DNA of 64,000 nt from Botrimarina mediterranea (GCF_007753265.1 NZ_CP036349.1:3753363-3817362); one strand, 5' to 3'. Positions 17,894 through 27,701 are shown, counted from the stretch's first letter. Notes: generated by a model not told the origin, from the letters alone. Made by a program: numbers and translations.

Positions 17894-17996
17894 CCGGCGG
17901 CGCCATGCGTTAAACTGGAGCCTATCACCCCCGCCACCCCGGAGCGAGACATGCCGCGGATAGGTAGGGGGTTAGTTGGCTCGGTCTCGTACTGAG

Positions 17997-18104
17997 AATG
18001 ACCAATGACCAAGCCCCAATGACCAATGGAGAGCTACCGCACGGCGAATCCCTCGCCCCTAGCGCCAATCCCCTGACCCCGCGATTCGTTGGTCATTGGT
18101 CATT
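17997..18104. repeat. Inverted repeat with 16-bp perfect arms (AATGACCAATGACCAA)
   Basis: 17997-18012 and 18089-18104 are exact reverse complements, each a near-tandem repeat of AATGACC. A further AATGACCAATGG lies at 18018-18029. It fills the gap between divergent moaA and mobA and covers the TTG at 18096, so that codon is a poor start for mobA. Confidence 0.8.
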
Positions 18105-18131
18105 CAACTCCTAGACGAATGCGTCGGCAAA

Positions 18132-18728
18132 TTGATTCATTACCCACAAATCCCCGTCTACGTACTGGTCGGCGGCGCCAGCCAGCGGTTCGGCGCCGAC
18201 AAGGCGACGACGCTCGTGGACGGCGAGCCCTGGGCACTGCATGTCGGTCGGCGGCTGGCGACGGAGGGGGGCGAGATCGTGCTCGCTGGCAGGACACCCG
18301 ACGGCGCCTTCGACGGGCTGCGGCGGATCGATGACCTAGAGGGCCTCTCTGGGCCTCTAGCAGGCATTCTGGCGGCCTTGCGCGACCGACTCGACAAATA
18401 TGGCGTCGGCCTCCTAGCGTTCGCCTCGTGCGATCTGGTGCGGCCTGAGAGGGTCTGGCTGGAACCGCTGGTCGCCGAGTTCGCTGGGTCCGGCGCCCTC
18501 GACATCGCCGCCTACCGCGCGGCGGACCGCTGGCAACCGTTCCCGAGCGTCGCCCATACCCGCTGGCTCCCGGCCCTCAGCGAGCAAGCCGCGGCGGGGA
18601 CGCGGTCGCTGCAAGCGGCGCTCGACGGCGCTAAGGCAGCGGCGGTTAAGTGGGATGGAGCTGCGGATGGACCGCCGCAAGCGAACAGCGTCGCGGAATT
18701 GCAATCCCACTTAGGCAAGCACTGTTAG
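18132..18728 (+). CDS. mobA: Molybdenum cofactor guanylyltransferase MobA
   Basis: About 198 aa from the TTG at 18132; the frame is open to 18096, but that earlier TTG lies inside an inverted repeat and adds residues with no counterpart. MobA transfers GMP to Mo-molybdopterin. The nucleotide-binding motif VGGASQRFGADKA (normally L-A-G-G-x-S-x-R-M-G-x-D-K) follows the first strand, and GPLAGILAAL and FASCDLVRP match the later family motifs (G-P-L-A-G and the D-x-P-like metal site). There is no ATG or GTG start, which is unusual. Divergent from moaA. Confidence 0.82.
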   Translation: MIHYPQIPVYVLVGGASQRFGADKATTLVDGEPWALHVGRRLATEGGEIVLAGRTPDGAFDGLRRIDDLEGLSGPLAGILAALRDRLDKYGVGLLAFASCDLVRPERVWLEPLVAEFAGSGALDIAAYRAADRWQPFPSVAHTRWLPALSEQAAAGTRSLQAALDGAKAAAVKWDGAADGPPQANSVAELQSHLGKHC

Positions 18729-18731
18729 GCT

Positions 18732-18820
18732 CTCAGCCGGGTGGCAGAAGCCACCGGAGATGAAGCGGAGGAATCCCCACTTGCTCGGCGGCGCGCCGGG
18801 GGCTACCGCCCGCGGCTGAG
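18732..18820. repeat. Imperfect inverted repeat, CTCAGCCGCGGGCGGTAGCC class
   Basis: CTCAGCCGGGTGGCAGAAGCC (18732-18752, given in two parts as CTCAGCCGGGTGG and CAGAAGCC) pairs imperfectly with 18801-18820 (GGCTACCGCCCGCGGCTGAG). It lies between the convergent mobA and WD40 genes. Arm words recur at 3778-3877. Confidence 0.65.
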
Positions 18821-18847
18821 ACCCATCGATGTGGTTGGATGCTTGTG

Positions 18848-21187
18848 TCATTCCTTCGCGATGTGCTCGGCGCGCCACTCGCTTGTCGCTTTGAGGTCGT
18901 TGAGCTGCGCTTCGGCGACCTGTGCGCGGCGCTGGGCTTCGGTGAGCTTCGCTTGCTGCGCGGCGGCTTCGGCCTCGAGGTCGGCGAGCGACTGCTTCGA
19001 CTCCGCTTGCTTGGCGCGGCTGTCGCGGATCTGCTCTTTGATCGCTTCGAGCTGGGCTTGCAATTCCTTGGTCGCCTCGGCGGCGGCTTCGGCGGCCTGG
19101 GCGGCTTCCGCCTCGCGGGACGCGGCCTCGGCGGCGGCGGCTTCGAGCGTCGTCACCTCGGCGAGCGTCTGCTCGGCGCGCTTCGCCAGTTCGTCGGCCG
19201 CGGCGGCGTAGCGCTCGCGCTCGGCGACGGCGGCGTCGCGGGCGGTCGTCGCCTGCGCGACTTGCTGAGCCATCTCTTGGAGCGCCTTGGTTGCCGCTTC
19301 GGCTTCGGCTTGGAGCGGCGCCAGGTCTGGCAGGCCCGCGCGCTGCGAACCGACTTCCGCCAACAGCTGGTCGGCGTCGGACTTGCGCTGTGTCGCCTGA
19401 CCGGCGAGGCCCTCGGCCTCGACGCGGAGCGTCTGCGTCTCGCCTAGCGCCGCCGTCGCGGCGTGGACGGCGCTGTCGGCGTCGGCAACGGCCGCGACGA
19501 GGTCGCCGACGCTCGGCGCGTTCGCCTTGCGGGCCTCTTCGAGCTTCTTCGCCGCTTCCGCCAGCGCCGTGTCGGCGGCGGACTTCGCCTCGCTGGCGCG
19601 GGACTCGGCGCCCGTGCGGCCCTTGAGCGTCGCCTGGGCCTCGTCGAGCGAACGCCGGGCGGCGGCGAGGCTTTGCTCGGCGTCGGCGAGTCGTTTGTTG
19701 AAGGCGTCGTGGGCTTGTTGCGCTAGTTCTAAGGCTTTGCCTTTCTCAGCGGATAGCGTCGTGGCCTCGGCATGCTTGGCTTGCAAGTCGGCGAGCGACT
19801 TGTCCGCTGCCTCGACACGCTCGGCGAGCGTCGGCGGGTTGGGCGTGAACATCGCGACGGGCTGCTTCGTTTCGATATCAACGACGCGGACTTTGCCCGA
19901 CCAGTCGCTGGCGACGACGCGCTTGTCGCCGTGCGCGAAGACCGCGGCCAGCGCGACGTCGTCGGTCTGCGTGAGGTCGGCGACATGCCCGGCGTCGGCG
20001 TTCCAGAGCTTCACCAGCCGATCGCGCCCCGCGGTGACGAGGCGGCCGTCACTGGCGAACGCCACCGACAAGGTGCCGCCGCCGTGAGCAGGGAAAGACT
20101 TCACCTGCGCGCCGTCGGCGTTCCACCAGCGGACCGTCCCGTCTTCGCTGGCCGAAGCGAGCACGCCCGGCCGCCAAGCGAGCGACGTGATCGCCAGCGA
20201 GTGGCCCCGGAGGTCGCCACGCTCGTGGCCCGCCTCGGCCTGCCAGAGCCGCAACCCCGCGGAGCGGTCGCCGGTGGCGAGTAGCTGGTTGTCGGGGCTG
20301 AACGCGACGGCGGTGACCCAGTCGGTGTGCTTCTCGCACGTGTAGGCGAGCGAGCCGTCGACGACGCGGTAGACGCGGACCTTCTTCTTCGGCCCGCCGA
20401 TGGCGACGAGCCGGTTGTCGGGGCTGATGTCGGCGGCGAGGACGGTGTCGAGTTCGTCGCCAACCGTTGCAAGACGCGCGCCGCTGACCACGTCGATAAT
20501 CGCAGCGGTGCCGAGCGCGCCCTCGCGCCCGCCGGCAACGAGCAGCAGGCTGCCGTCACGGCTGAAGCGGACGACGTGCGGCGCGCCTTCCAGGTACGGC
20601 GTCACGCCCAACAGCGCGCTGGTCTCCGTGTGGTAGAGCGCGACCTGCCGCTGCCAGGGCACGGCGGCCGCGGGCGCCCAGGCGCTGGCGGCGATCGACT
20701 CGACGGGGCCAACGGCGTCGCTGGTGACCACCGGCTCGCGGTACCAGTCTTTAGGCATCGCCGGCTCGCCGACGGGCTTGCCGAGATCGCCGACATCGAC
20801 CACCGCGATCGCCGCCTTCTTGGACGCCATCGGCTTTGACTGGTCGTCCTTCAGCAGGCCGCCCTCGATCCAGGCGCGAACAACGGCGAGCTGGGCGTCG
20901 GGCAGCTTGTCGCCGCCTGGCGGCATCGCGGGCTGCTCGGCGTGCGTGATCAGCCGCCATAACCGCGAGCCGTCCGGGTCCCCCGGCGCCACGACCTCCC
21001 CCCCTGCCCCGCCAGCGAGGACCCCGTCGAAACCGTCAGCAGCAAAGTCGCTGGCGGCGTCGTCTTGGTTGTGGCACCCAGCGCAGTGCTCACGAAAAAT
21101 CGGCTTCACGTCCTTCTCGAACGTCACCGCGCCGAGAGCGCTCGACGCCGCTGCGACGAAGCCGATTACTGCAAGATGCTTAATCAT
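18848..21187 (-). CDS. Planctomycete cytochrome C (PSCyt1) - WD40 - coiled-coil protein
   Basis: 779 aa from MIKHLAVIGF; the earlier upstream start would add 11 residues before a good signal peptide. Cytochrome-like domain about residues 20-110 with EHCAGCHN (C-x-x-C-H) and AMPPGG. A WD40 propeller follows (about 155-455; units such as DWVTAVAFSPDNQLLATGDRS and RLVTAGRDRLVKLWN). The last 320 residues or so are an Ala/Glu/Lys-rich coiled coil. The promoter-distal gene of a four-gene operon with 21342-23810, 23807-26152 and 26221-27522; an inverted repeat separates it from the previous gene. It may assemble its operon partners at the envelope; function unknown. Confidence 0.85.
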   Translation of the reverse strand: MIKHLAVIGFVAAASSALGAVTFEKDVKPIFREHCAGCHNQDDAASDFAADGFDGVLAGGAGGEVVAPGDPDGSRLWRLITHAEQPAMPPGGDKLPDAQLAVVRAWIEGGLLKDDQSKPMASKKAAIAVVDVGDLGKPVGEPAMPKDWYREPVVTSDAVGPVESIAASAWAPAAAVPWQRQVALYHTETSALLGVTPYLEGAPHVVRFSRDGSLLLVAGGREGALGTAAIIDVVSGARLATVGDELDTVLAADISPDNRLVAIGGPKKKVRVYRVVDGSLAYTCEKHTDWVTAVAFSPDNQLLATGDRSAGLRLWQAEAGHERGDLRGHSLAITSLAWRPGVLASASEDGTVRWWNADGAQVKSFPAHGGGTLSVAFASDGRLVTAGRDRLVKLWNADAGHVADLTQTDDVALAAVFAHGDKRVVASDWSGKVRVVDIETKQPVAMFTPNPPTLAERVEAADKSLADLQAKHAEATTLSAEKGKALELAQQAHDAFNKRLADAEQSLAAARRSLDEAQATLKGRTGAESRASEAKSAADTALAEAAKKLEEARKANAPSVGDLVAAVADADSAVHAATAALGETQTLRVEAEGLAGQATQRKSDADQLLAEVGSQRAGLPDLAPLQAEAEAATKALQEMAQQVAQATTARDAAVAERERYAAAADELAKRAEQTLAEVTTLEAAAAEAASREAEAAQAAEAAAEATKELQAQLEAIKEQIRDSRAKQAESKQSLADLEAEAAAQQAKLTEAQRRAQVAEAQLNDLKATSEWRAEHIAKE

Positions 21188-21201
21188 GACGATGTTAAGG
21201 T

Positions 21202-21334
21202 GAGCCACAAAAAAGCACAAAGAAGAAGTTCGTCTGGAAGGACGATAGGAAGAGGTTTGACGGACAACCCTAACGGCCTACCGGTCTACCCACCTACCGT
21301 CCTTCTTCGTGTCTTTTGTGCCTTTCTGTGGCTC
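21202..21334. repeat. Inverted repeat, GAGCCACA(G/A)AAAGGCACAAA class
   Basis: 21202-21227 pairs imperfectly with 21303-21334 (GAGCCACA...GCACAAA...GAAGAA). An inner pair, AAGGACG...AGG with CCT...CGTCCTT, makes it nested like the 2574-2759 element. It sits between two genes of an apparent operon. Confidence 0.7.
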
Positions 21335-21341
21335 CAAACTT

Positions 21342-23810
21342 TTAGTGGTTGAAAGCGAATTCGCGGGAGTTGAGCACCGCCCAGAAGATGTCGCGCAAGG
21401 GTTCGATCGGTTTGGGGTCATCGCCGAGGAGCGGCGTTAGCTCGGCGCGCTCTTCTTCGGTCGCGGGGCGGCCTAGAGCGCTGCGATAAATGGCGTCGAT
21501 GACTTCGACGGGCGTCTTGCCGGCCTCGAGCCATCCCTCGATAAGCTTGCCGCTGTCGATCTTGCCGGCGACCGTCGCGCCGTTCAGCAGGTGCAGGGCT
21601 TGCGACAGCGTCGGGTCGGTCTTGGCCTCGCAGGCGCAGACCGACTCCCGGCGTGAGCGCCCGAAGGTCGTCAGGAAGTAGTTGCCACTGTTGCCGTCGG
21701 CGATCTGTGTCGCGCGAGACCCGAGCGGAAGACCCGGCAGTTTCTCCGGCGCGCCGGTCGCCTGGCTGAGGCAGTCGAGCATCGTCTCGGCCGGCATTCG
21801 GCGGGCGTGCGAGCGGGCGAAGTTGCGCGTGTCGCCGGCGTTCGACTCGTTTGGCTCGCACGAACGCTGGTAAGCCCTCGAGGTGGTTATGTCACGCACC
21901 AGACGCCGTAGGTCATAGTCGTACTCGATCAGTTTCTCGCCCAGTTCGTCGAACAACTCGGGGTTGCTCGGCGGGTTGCTGACGCGGATATCGTCGAGCG
22001 GCTCGACGATTCCGACGCCGAAGAAGTGCGCCCAGACGCGGTTGGCGACGCTCGGGGCGAACCACGGGTTCTCCGGCGACGTAACCCACTCCGCGAGCGC
22101 CTCGCGGCGGTCGCGGCCCTTCACGTCGGCCTCGGCGCCGCCGAGGAACTTCGGCTTCATCACCCGGCCATCAACCGGGTGCTTCGACTCGCCGCCACCC
22201 GAATTGAAGACGAACACCTCGCGGTAGTCCTCCCCCGTCTTGCGGCCGATCTGCGTGAAGAACGCGGTGAACGCGTAGTAGTCGTCCATCGTCCAGCGGT
22301 CGAACGGATGGTTGTGGCACTGGGCACACTGGAGCCGGGTGCCGAGGAAGGTCTGGGCGACGTTCTCGGCGATCTTCTTGGGGTCGGGCTCGATCTGATA
22401 GAAGTTGACCTGCGGCGTCGTGAACGAGCTGCCGCTCGCCGCGAGCAGGTCGCCGAACATGTCGTCGAGCGGCCGGCCCGAGTCGATCTGCTCGGTGAGC
22501 CACTGTGAGTACAAGAACATCGGCTTGTACTCGACGCGGTTGGGGAGCGTCCGCACGAGCAGCAGCTCGGCCCACTTGAGGCCCCACACCTGGGCGAAGC
22601 CCGGGTCCTTGAGCAACTCGTCGATTTTCGCAGTGCGCTTGGCCGGGTCCTCATTAGCGGTGAACGCCTCGACCTCGGCGACGGTCGGCAGGCGCCCGGC
22701 GATGTCGATCGTGACGCGGCGGAGAAACTCGTTGTCGCTAGCGAGGTCGCTGGGGTGGACGCGGAGCGTGCGGAGCTTCGCGCTGACCAGCTCGTCGATG
22801 TAATTGGCGGGCGTCTCCGGCCTGGGCTCGAACGGCTCGTCGGTCGGCAGCACGAGCACCTGGCTGCCCACGGTGTGCGTGTCGAAGCGGGCGGTGACGA
22901 ACGTCTCGCCGCGGCGGTCGGAGGTGACGAGGCCCGCGGCGTCGATGGCGGCCGACGACTCGTTGCTCGACTGGAAGACGACAAGGCTCGTCACGTCGCG
23001 CGAGGTCCCGTCCGAATAATCGGCGACAACAACGAAGCGCTGCATCTGACCACCGGCGCCGATGGCCGCCTTCGGCGGGTAGATGGCGACGCCCGTCACC
23101 GTTGGTGCTCCTTCAAGGTCGTTGCGGGCGCCGGCGGCGATCCAGTCGTGGAGCTTGGCGTAATAGTCGCTGTCCTCGTCGAACCGCTTGCCGCCGGTGT
23201 GGGTGACGCTGGCGACGGCCTTGGTGAGCAACAGGCTTTCTTCGGGCATCGCAAGGTTGAGTCTGCGATTGACCTGCTCGCGCGTCAGTCGGTGGTAATC
23301 GCCCGCCGGGTCAAATCCGAACAGCGACATCCGGAAGCCGTCCTTGCCGCGCGACGAGCCGTGGCAGCCGCCCGAATTGCACCCGGTGCGCATGAGGATC
23401 GGCATCACGTCGTGACGGAAGCTGACGGGCTTCTCTTTCGCGGTCCCTTGGGCGTGCACGTCAGCTTCGGCACGGAGGCCGGCGAACTCGACGCCGACAC
23501 GAGCGACGCCGTCGCTCGCCGCGCGGACGACGCCCTCTTCGACGCTTAAGGCGTCTTTCTCACCGTGCTCGACGCCGACGCGCCACTTGGCAAGGTCGGT
23601 GACGTCGATCGTCACGCCGTCGGCCTGCGTCGCGACCGCGACCATGCCTTGGTAGTCACCGGCGTGGCCGAGCGTCACCTGCGGCGGGTAGAGGCTGAGC
23701 TCGACGAAGCGCGTGGTGGATTGCTCGGGCGTGACGCCCTCTTCGGTCCCCTCGGCGATCGTGCAACTGATTGCCAGTAACGCGATCAGCGTAAATTTCT
23801 GGGTCTTCAT
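21342..23810 (-). CDS. DUF1549/DUF1553 protein with Ig-like (Big2) segments
   Basis: 822 aa. Signal peptide about 1-22. Residues about 35-115 and 245-320 resemble bacterial Ig-like group 2 domains (FVELSLYPPQVTLGHAGDYQ; VTGVAIYPPKAAIGAGGQ; SDGTSRDVTSLVVFQSSN). Between them is a cytochrome-like part with the motif C-N-S-G-G-C-H (four residues between the cysteines). DUF1549 follows (about 335-530, with CAQCHNHPFD), then DUF1553 (about 560-815). Its start overlaps the end of the PPC gene by 4 nt. Partner of the DUF1501 protein 26221-27522. Confidence 0.88.
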   Translation of the reverse strand: MKTQKFTLIALLAISCTIAEGTEEGVTPEQSTTRFVELSLYPPQVTLGHAGDYQGMVAVATQADGVTIDVTDLAKWRVGVEHGEKDALSVEEGVVRAASDGVARVGVEFAGLRAEADVHAQGTAKEKPVSFRHDVMPILMRTGCNSGGCHGSSRGKDGFRMSLFGFDPAGDYHRLTREQVNRRLNLAMPEESLLLTKAVASVTHTGGKRFDEDSDYYAKLHDWIAAGARNDLEGAPTVTGVAIYPPKAAIGAGGQMQRFVVVADYSDGTSRDVTSLVVFQSSNESSAAIDAAGLVTSDRRGETFVTARFDTHTVGSQVLVLPTDEPFEPRPETPANYIDELVSAKLRTLRVHPSDLASDNEFLRRVTIDIAGRLPTVAEVEAFTANEDPAKRTAKIDELLKDPGFAQVWGLKWAELLLVRTLPNRVEYKPMFLYSQWLTEQIDSGRPLDDMFGDLLAASGSSFTTPQVNFYQIEPDPKKIAENVAQTFLGTRLQCAQCHNHPFDRWTMDDYYAFTAFFTQIGRKTGEDYREVFVFNSGGGESKHPVDGRVMKPKFLGGAEADVKGRDRREALAEWVTSPENPWFAPSVANRVWAHFFGVGIVEPLDDIRVSNPPSNPELFDELGEKLIEYDYDLRRLVRDITTSRAYQRSCEPNESNAGDTRNFARSHARRMPAETMLDCLSQATGAPEKLPGLPLGSRATQIADGNSGNYFLTTFGRSRRESVCACEAKTDPTLSQALHLLNGATVAGKIDSGKLIEGWLEAGKTPVEVIDAIYRSALGRPATEEERAELTPLLGDDPKPIEPLRDIFWAVLNSREFAFNH

Positions 23811-26152
23811 GACTTCTGCCCTCCAGCGCTCGCGGTTTGCTTAGCGGTCTTGGTCGGCGCGGGGTCGATGCGGAACTCGGCGTAACCGTGGCGATACTCG
23901 ACTTGCTCGCCCTTCACCATCAGTCGCACACGGACGCCGACGCCCGGGTTGGGGCCGATGCGGGCGTCGAGCGGCACGTTGATGGCGAATTTCGCCGACT
24001 CGGCGCCGGCGGCGACTTCGACGGGGTCCGCGGTGACGCCCGGCGGGAGGCCGACGAGTTCGAGCGTCGCGTTGCCTTCGAACGGCGTACGGTGCGACAG
24101 GGCGACGGTCATCTCGACCGGCTCGCCTTGCTTGGTCGTGACCGTCGGAACCGAAAGATCAAAGTAGGCCTCGGCGACATTGAGCGTGACGAACGGCGAC
24201 GACGCGAAGACGCGGCCGCGGACGCCTGTGTCGGCGACGACGACGGTGGGCCACGCTCCAGTGCGGGCCTGACCATTGGCGGTCACTGGGATATCAACGT
24301 CGTTCTGGCCCTGGGGGATCGAGAGCGAGCGGTTGGTCGAGACGCCCGGCGTGTGGTGCAGCGTGTAGACGCGGATCGCTTGGTCGAAACCCTCATCGCG
24401 CCGGGCGTGGACCCTGAGGACCATGTTGCCGTCGCGGACGAGCGGCGCCTGCGGTTGATCGACGGTGATCGTGAAAGGCAGCCTCTTCGTTACCGCGACC
24501 GCGGCGTGATTGGCGTAGTGGCTCCACACCGAGACGTTGTTGCGGCCGCGGACCATCCAAGTCTGCTGGCGAAAGCGGGTCTCGAGCGGCGGCTGATTCT
24601 CCGGCTGGGTGAAGCTCGCTGTCACGGACGTGAGCGTGCCGGCGAGTGGCGCGTCGGACGCGGCGCTGAACACGACCGGCAACTGGTTGTAATCGGCCGG
24701 CAGTGGCGAGCACTCCGCGGTTATCCCCGGCGGGAGCGAGTCGAACGCGACCTGCATCTCGCCGCCCACGTCCTTGCGATTGACGGTGAGCAGCACCGCG
24801 CAGCGGCCGCCCTGTGGGACTTCGATCGTGGTCGCTTCGAACCTTTGTCGTTCATCGAGAGTGATTTCAACCGCGGCGACGCGCGGCGTCGCGTCGACGA
24901 GATAAACGAACGACGGATCACCGCGCCGCGTGCGATCCTCGATCTGCAGCGTGTAGTCGCCATCGTCGGGAGCGGTGAAACGAATGTAGCTGTCGGGAAA
25001 CCGGCCTTCATCATCGGCGCCGGCGAGGCGTTTGCCCTTGGCGTCGAACACACGCAGCACGGGGTCGAGGCCCGAGCGCAGCTCTCTGGCCCGGACTCGG
25101 AGGTCGAGCACCTCGCCCTTCTTCATCGTGATGACAAAGTGGTCACGGTCCCCCTCCGCGCCGATCACCCCCGCGGCGGCGCCGGGCGTGGTCATGCGGG
25201 TCGGCTTTTTACGGTCGTTGTTGGGCTCGGCTTCAAGCACCGGCGGCGCGGCGACGACTTTCATTGGCAATGACGACGGGGCGACGCCCGCGTCATCGGC
25301 GGCGTGGAGTTCGGAGTCGCCCTTCAACTCTCCCGGCGCCGTGACGGTCTGCTTGAAGTCACCCTTGGGGTCGCCAATGAGCGTGACCTCGCTCGCTTGA
25401 CCGGCGACGACCGCGGGCGGGTAGGCCGCCGCTGGACGGGGGAAATCGCCGATATGCAGCAGATAGGTCGAAGCGTCGTTGCCCTGGTACGCCGACTCAC
25501 GCAGCCGCACGAGGTACCGCCCGGCAGCCGGCGCGATGTAGGAAAGGAAGGCGTCCTGATAAGCGGCGGCTTCGTCGTCGCTGGCGGCGACCGTCTTGCC
25601 CGCCGCGTCGAGCAATTCGAGGCACGGATCGAAGAACGTGCGGCCAAGGCGGATGCCTTCGACCTCGACCGAGAGTCGCTGCCCCTCTTTTAGTTCGACC
25701 GCAAAGTAATCGTCGTCCTCGACTTTGATGACGCCGTGGACCGTACGGCCGAGCGGGATCGCTTGGGCTTCGGCGATGGTGCTGTTGGGCTCCACCTCAT
25801 CGACGCTCTCGAGGGCGCCGACATGGAGCGTCACGAGGTTGCTGACGCCCGTCGCTGTGCGCAAACGGATCGCGTGGCGGCCGAGCGGCGAGTCCTCGGC
25901 GACCTTAAGGGTGGCTTGCAGCGTGTTGCCGTCGGCGGGCTCGAGCTTCACGACGCTCAGGCCGGGCGCGTCGAAGAGTATCTCTTGCGGCTCGGCGCCG
26001 ACGCGCGGGCCGAGCAGCTTGACCGTCACCTCCGCGCCACGGCGGACGCCTTGGGGCGCGAGCTGATTGATGCGAGGCTGTGCCGCGTCGGCGATGGCGC
26101 CGGCGAAGCACAGCATGCCGAGGATTGCCGGCGATAATCTCTGGAGGAGCAC
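23807..26152 (-). CDS. Secreted protein with two PPC (pre-peptidase C-terminal) domains
   Basis: 781 aa. Signal peptide 1-23. An IPT/TIG-like N-terminal part (about 25-112) precedes two PPC beta-sandwich domains (about 115-230 and 310-420). They are recognised by EVEPNSTIAEAQAI and EAEPNNDRKKPTRM, by D-D-D-Y-F-A-V and D-R-D-H-F-V-I, and by AGRYLVRLRE and DGDYTLQIED. The C-terminal half is further Ig-like strands. PPC domains help secreted proteins fold or bind matrix. It belongs to the DUF1501/DUF1549 operon and overlaps the next gene by 4 nt. Confidence 0.85.
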   Translation of the reverse strand: MLLQRLSPAILGMLCFAGAIADAAQPRINQLAPQGVRRGAEVTVKLLGPRVGAEPQEILFDAPGLSVVKLEPADGNTLQATLKVAEDSPLGRHAIRLRTATGVSNLVTLHVGALESVDEVEPNSTIAEAQAIPLGRTVHGVIKVEDDDYFAVELKEGQRLSVEVEGIRLGRTFFDPCLELLDAAGKTVAASDDEAAAYQDAFLSYIAPAAGRYLVRLRESAYQGNDASTYLLHIGDFPRPAAAYPPAVVAGQASEVTLIGDPKGDFKQTVTAPGELKGDSELHAADDAGVAPSSLPMKVVAAPPVLEAEPNNDRKKPTRMTTPGAAAGVIGAEGDRDHFVITMKKGEVLDLRVRARELRSGLDPVLRVFDAKGKRLAGADDEGRFPDSYIRFTAPDDGDYTLQIEDRTRRGDPSFVYLVDATPRVAAVEITLDERQRFEATTIEVPQGGRCAVLLTVNRKDVGGEMQVAFDSLPPGITAECSPLPADYNQLPVVFSAASDAPLAGTLTSVTASFTQPENQPPLETRFRQQTWMVRGRNNVSVWSHYANHAAVAVTKRLPFTITVDQPQAPLVRDGNMVLRVHARRDEGFDQAIRVYTLHHTPGVSTNRSLSIPQGQNDVDIPVTANGQARTGAWPTVVVADTGVRGRVFASSPFVTLNVAEAYFDLSVPTVTTKQGEPVEMTVALSHRTPFEGNATLELVGLPPGVTADPVEVAAGAESAKFAINVPLDARIGPNPGVGVRVRLMVKGEQVEYRHGYAEFRIDPAPTKTAKQTASAGGQKS

Positions 26153-26220
26153 GTCACGACCCTATCGGGAGGAAGGGCGAGCGGAAGAACCACAGGGCTG
26201 TGGTTCGGCGGGGCAGGCTG

Positions 26221-27522
26221 CTACGCGATCAATTCCTTGCGGACGCGACCACCATCGACGATCTCGATGGGCCGGTCGCCCGGCGCCATTAGCTCCTTCG
26301 TGGCGTCGATGCCGAGCTGGTGGAAGACCGTCGTCGCCAGGTCTTCGGGCGTGATCGGCGTGGCCTCGGGCTCCGAGGCGGTCGGCCCGGATGAACCGAT
26401 CACTGCGCCGCGCTTCATACCGCCGCCGGCGAGCACGACACTAAAGACCTTCGACCAGTGGTCGCGACCGGCGTCGGCGTTGATCTTCGGCGTGCGGCCG
26501 AACTCGCTGGAGACGACCACCAGGGTATCGTCTAGGAGGCCACGCTCGTCGAGGTCGGCGACGAGCGTCGAGAACCCCTGATCGAACGCCGGCAGCAGGT
26601 TGCGCATGTTGCCGGTGATGTTCTGGTGGTGGTCCCAGCCGCCGTAGGAGAGTGTCACGAACCGCGCGCCTGCTTCCACGAGCCGGCGGGCGAGCAGCAT
26701 CCGCTGCCCGGCCTGGTGGCGGCCGTAGCGATCACGGATCGCGTTGTCTTCTTTCTGGAGGTTGAAGGCTTCGCGGGCGCTCTGCGAACCGATCAGCTCG
26801 AAGGCACGTTGGTAGAAGGCGTCCATCGCCGCGACGGCGTCGGACGCGGCCTCCTCGGTAAACGGACGATTGACGATCTCCAGCGCCTTGCGGCGGCGGT
26901 GGTAGCGCTCGTCGCTGACGTTGCCGGGGAGGTTGAGGTCGCGGACGGCGAAGTTGGGATTCGCCGGGTCGTCACCCACGCTGAACGGGGCGAACGCCGT
27001 GCTCAGGTAACCCGAGCCGCCGTAATCGGTGACCTGACCGGGAATGCTGATATAAGCCGGCAGGTCCTTCCGCGGGCCAAACTCGTGGCTCACGACGCTG
27101 CCGTAGCTCGGGTAGACCAGCGCCGGGCTGGGCCGGTAGCCGGTCAGCATGTTGTGCTGGCCGCGTTCGTGGGCGGCTTCGCCGTGGGTCATCGAGCGGA
27201 TGACCGTCAGCTTGTCGGCAAGGCCCGCGGTGCGCCCGAGCAATTCACTGAAGCGGACACCGGGTAGGTTGGTCGCCACCGAACCAAGCTCTCCCCGATA
27301 CTCGATGGGGGCGTCGGGCTTCGGGTCCCAGGTCTCTTGGGCGGAGACGCCGCCCTCTAAGAAGATGTGAATGACGCTCTTGGCCCGAACCGGCGGGGGC
27401 GTGTAGCTGTTGGTCGCGGCCTGAGCCGATTGCAGGGCGAAGAAGTCGCCGAGCGAGAGTCCAAGTCCAGTCACGGCACCGGCGGCAAGGAAACCGCGGC
27501 GGGTGGGTTTCGGGACGGGCAT
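26221..27522 (-). CDS. DUF1501 protein, Tat-exported
   Basis: 433 aa. The N-terminus PKPTRRGFLAAG is a Tat signal with a cut after AQA. DUF1501 marks: SVIHIFLEGGVSAQETWDPKP, the IRSMTHGEAAHERGQHNML segment and SSEFGRTPKIN...GRDHW near residues 360-380. A smaller paralogue of the 11873-13321 product. First gene of the operon that runs to 18848. The N-terminal 'FLEGGVSAQETWD' replaces the usual G-G-P-S-x-x-D-T-F-D form. Confidence 0.88.
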   Translation of the reverse strand: MPVPKPTRRGFLAAGAVTGLGLSLGDFFALQSAQAATNSYTPPPVRAKSVIHIFLEGGVSAQETWDPKPDAPIEYRGELGSVATNLPGVRFSELLGRTAGLADKLTVIRSMTHGEAAHERGQHNMLTGYRPSPALVYPSYGSVVSHEFGPRKDLPAYISIPGQVTDYGGSGYLSTAFAPFSVGDDPANPNFAVRDLNLPGNVSDERYHRRRKALEIVNRPFTEEAASDAVAAMDAFYQRAFELIGSQSAREAFNLQKEDNAIRDRYGRHQAGQRMLLARRLVEAGARFVTLSYGGWDHHQNITGNMRNLLPAFDQGFSTLVADLDERGLLDDTLVVVSSEFGRTPKINADAGRDHWSKVFSVVLAGGGMKRGAVIGSSGPTASEPEATPITPEDLATTVFHQLGIDATKELMAPGDRPIEIVDGGRVRKELIA

Positions 27523-27685
27523 CGGTCAACGCTCCGGGGCTATCAAGCACTTGGCTCGGTTGCGGATCGTAGGACCCGCAATGCCTTGGCGCAGGACATG
27601 GATAACCGGGCGGGAGGGGATAAGCCAGCAACTAATGGACGCCGCTGCGAGATTTAGCGCGAAACGGTGGGGTCGCTAACGCATA

Positions 27686-27701
27686 TGGCACAACGGTTGC
27701 T
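27686..27701 (+). promoter_or_regulatory. Sigma-54 (RpoN) promoter candidate
   Basis: TGGCACAACGGTTGCT matches the -24/-12 consensus TGGCAC-N5-TTGCW with exactly 10 nt between the GG and GC dinucleotides. Transcription would start near 27712, about 190 nt before the ATP-grasp gene at 27905. The rest of the 27523-27904 gap has no recognisable gene. It would need an enhancer-binding protein such as NtrC; no gene for one is in the window. Confidence 0.65.
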
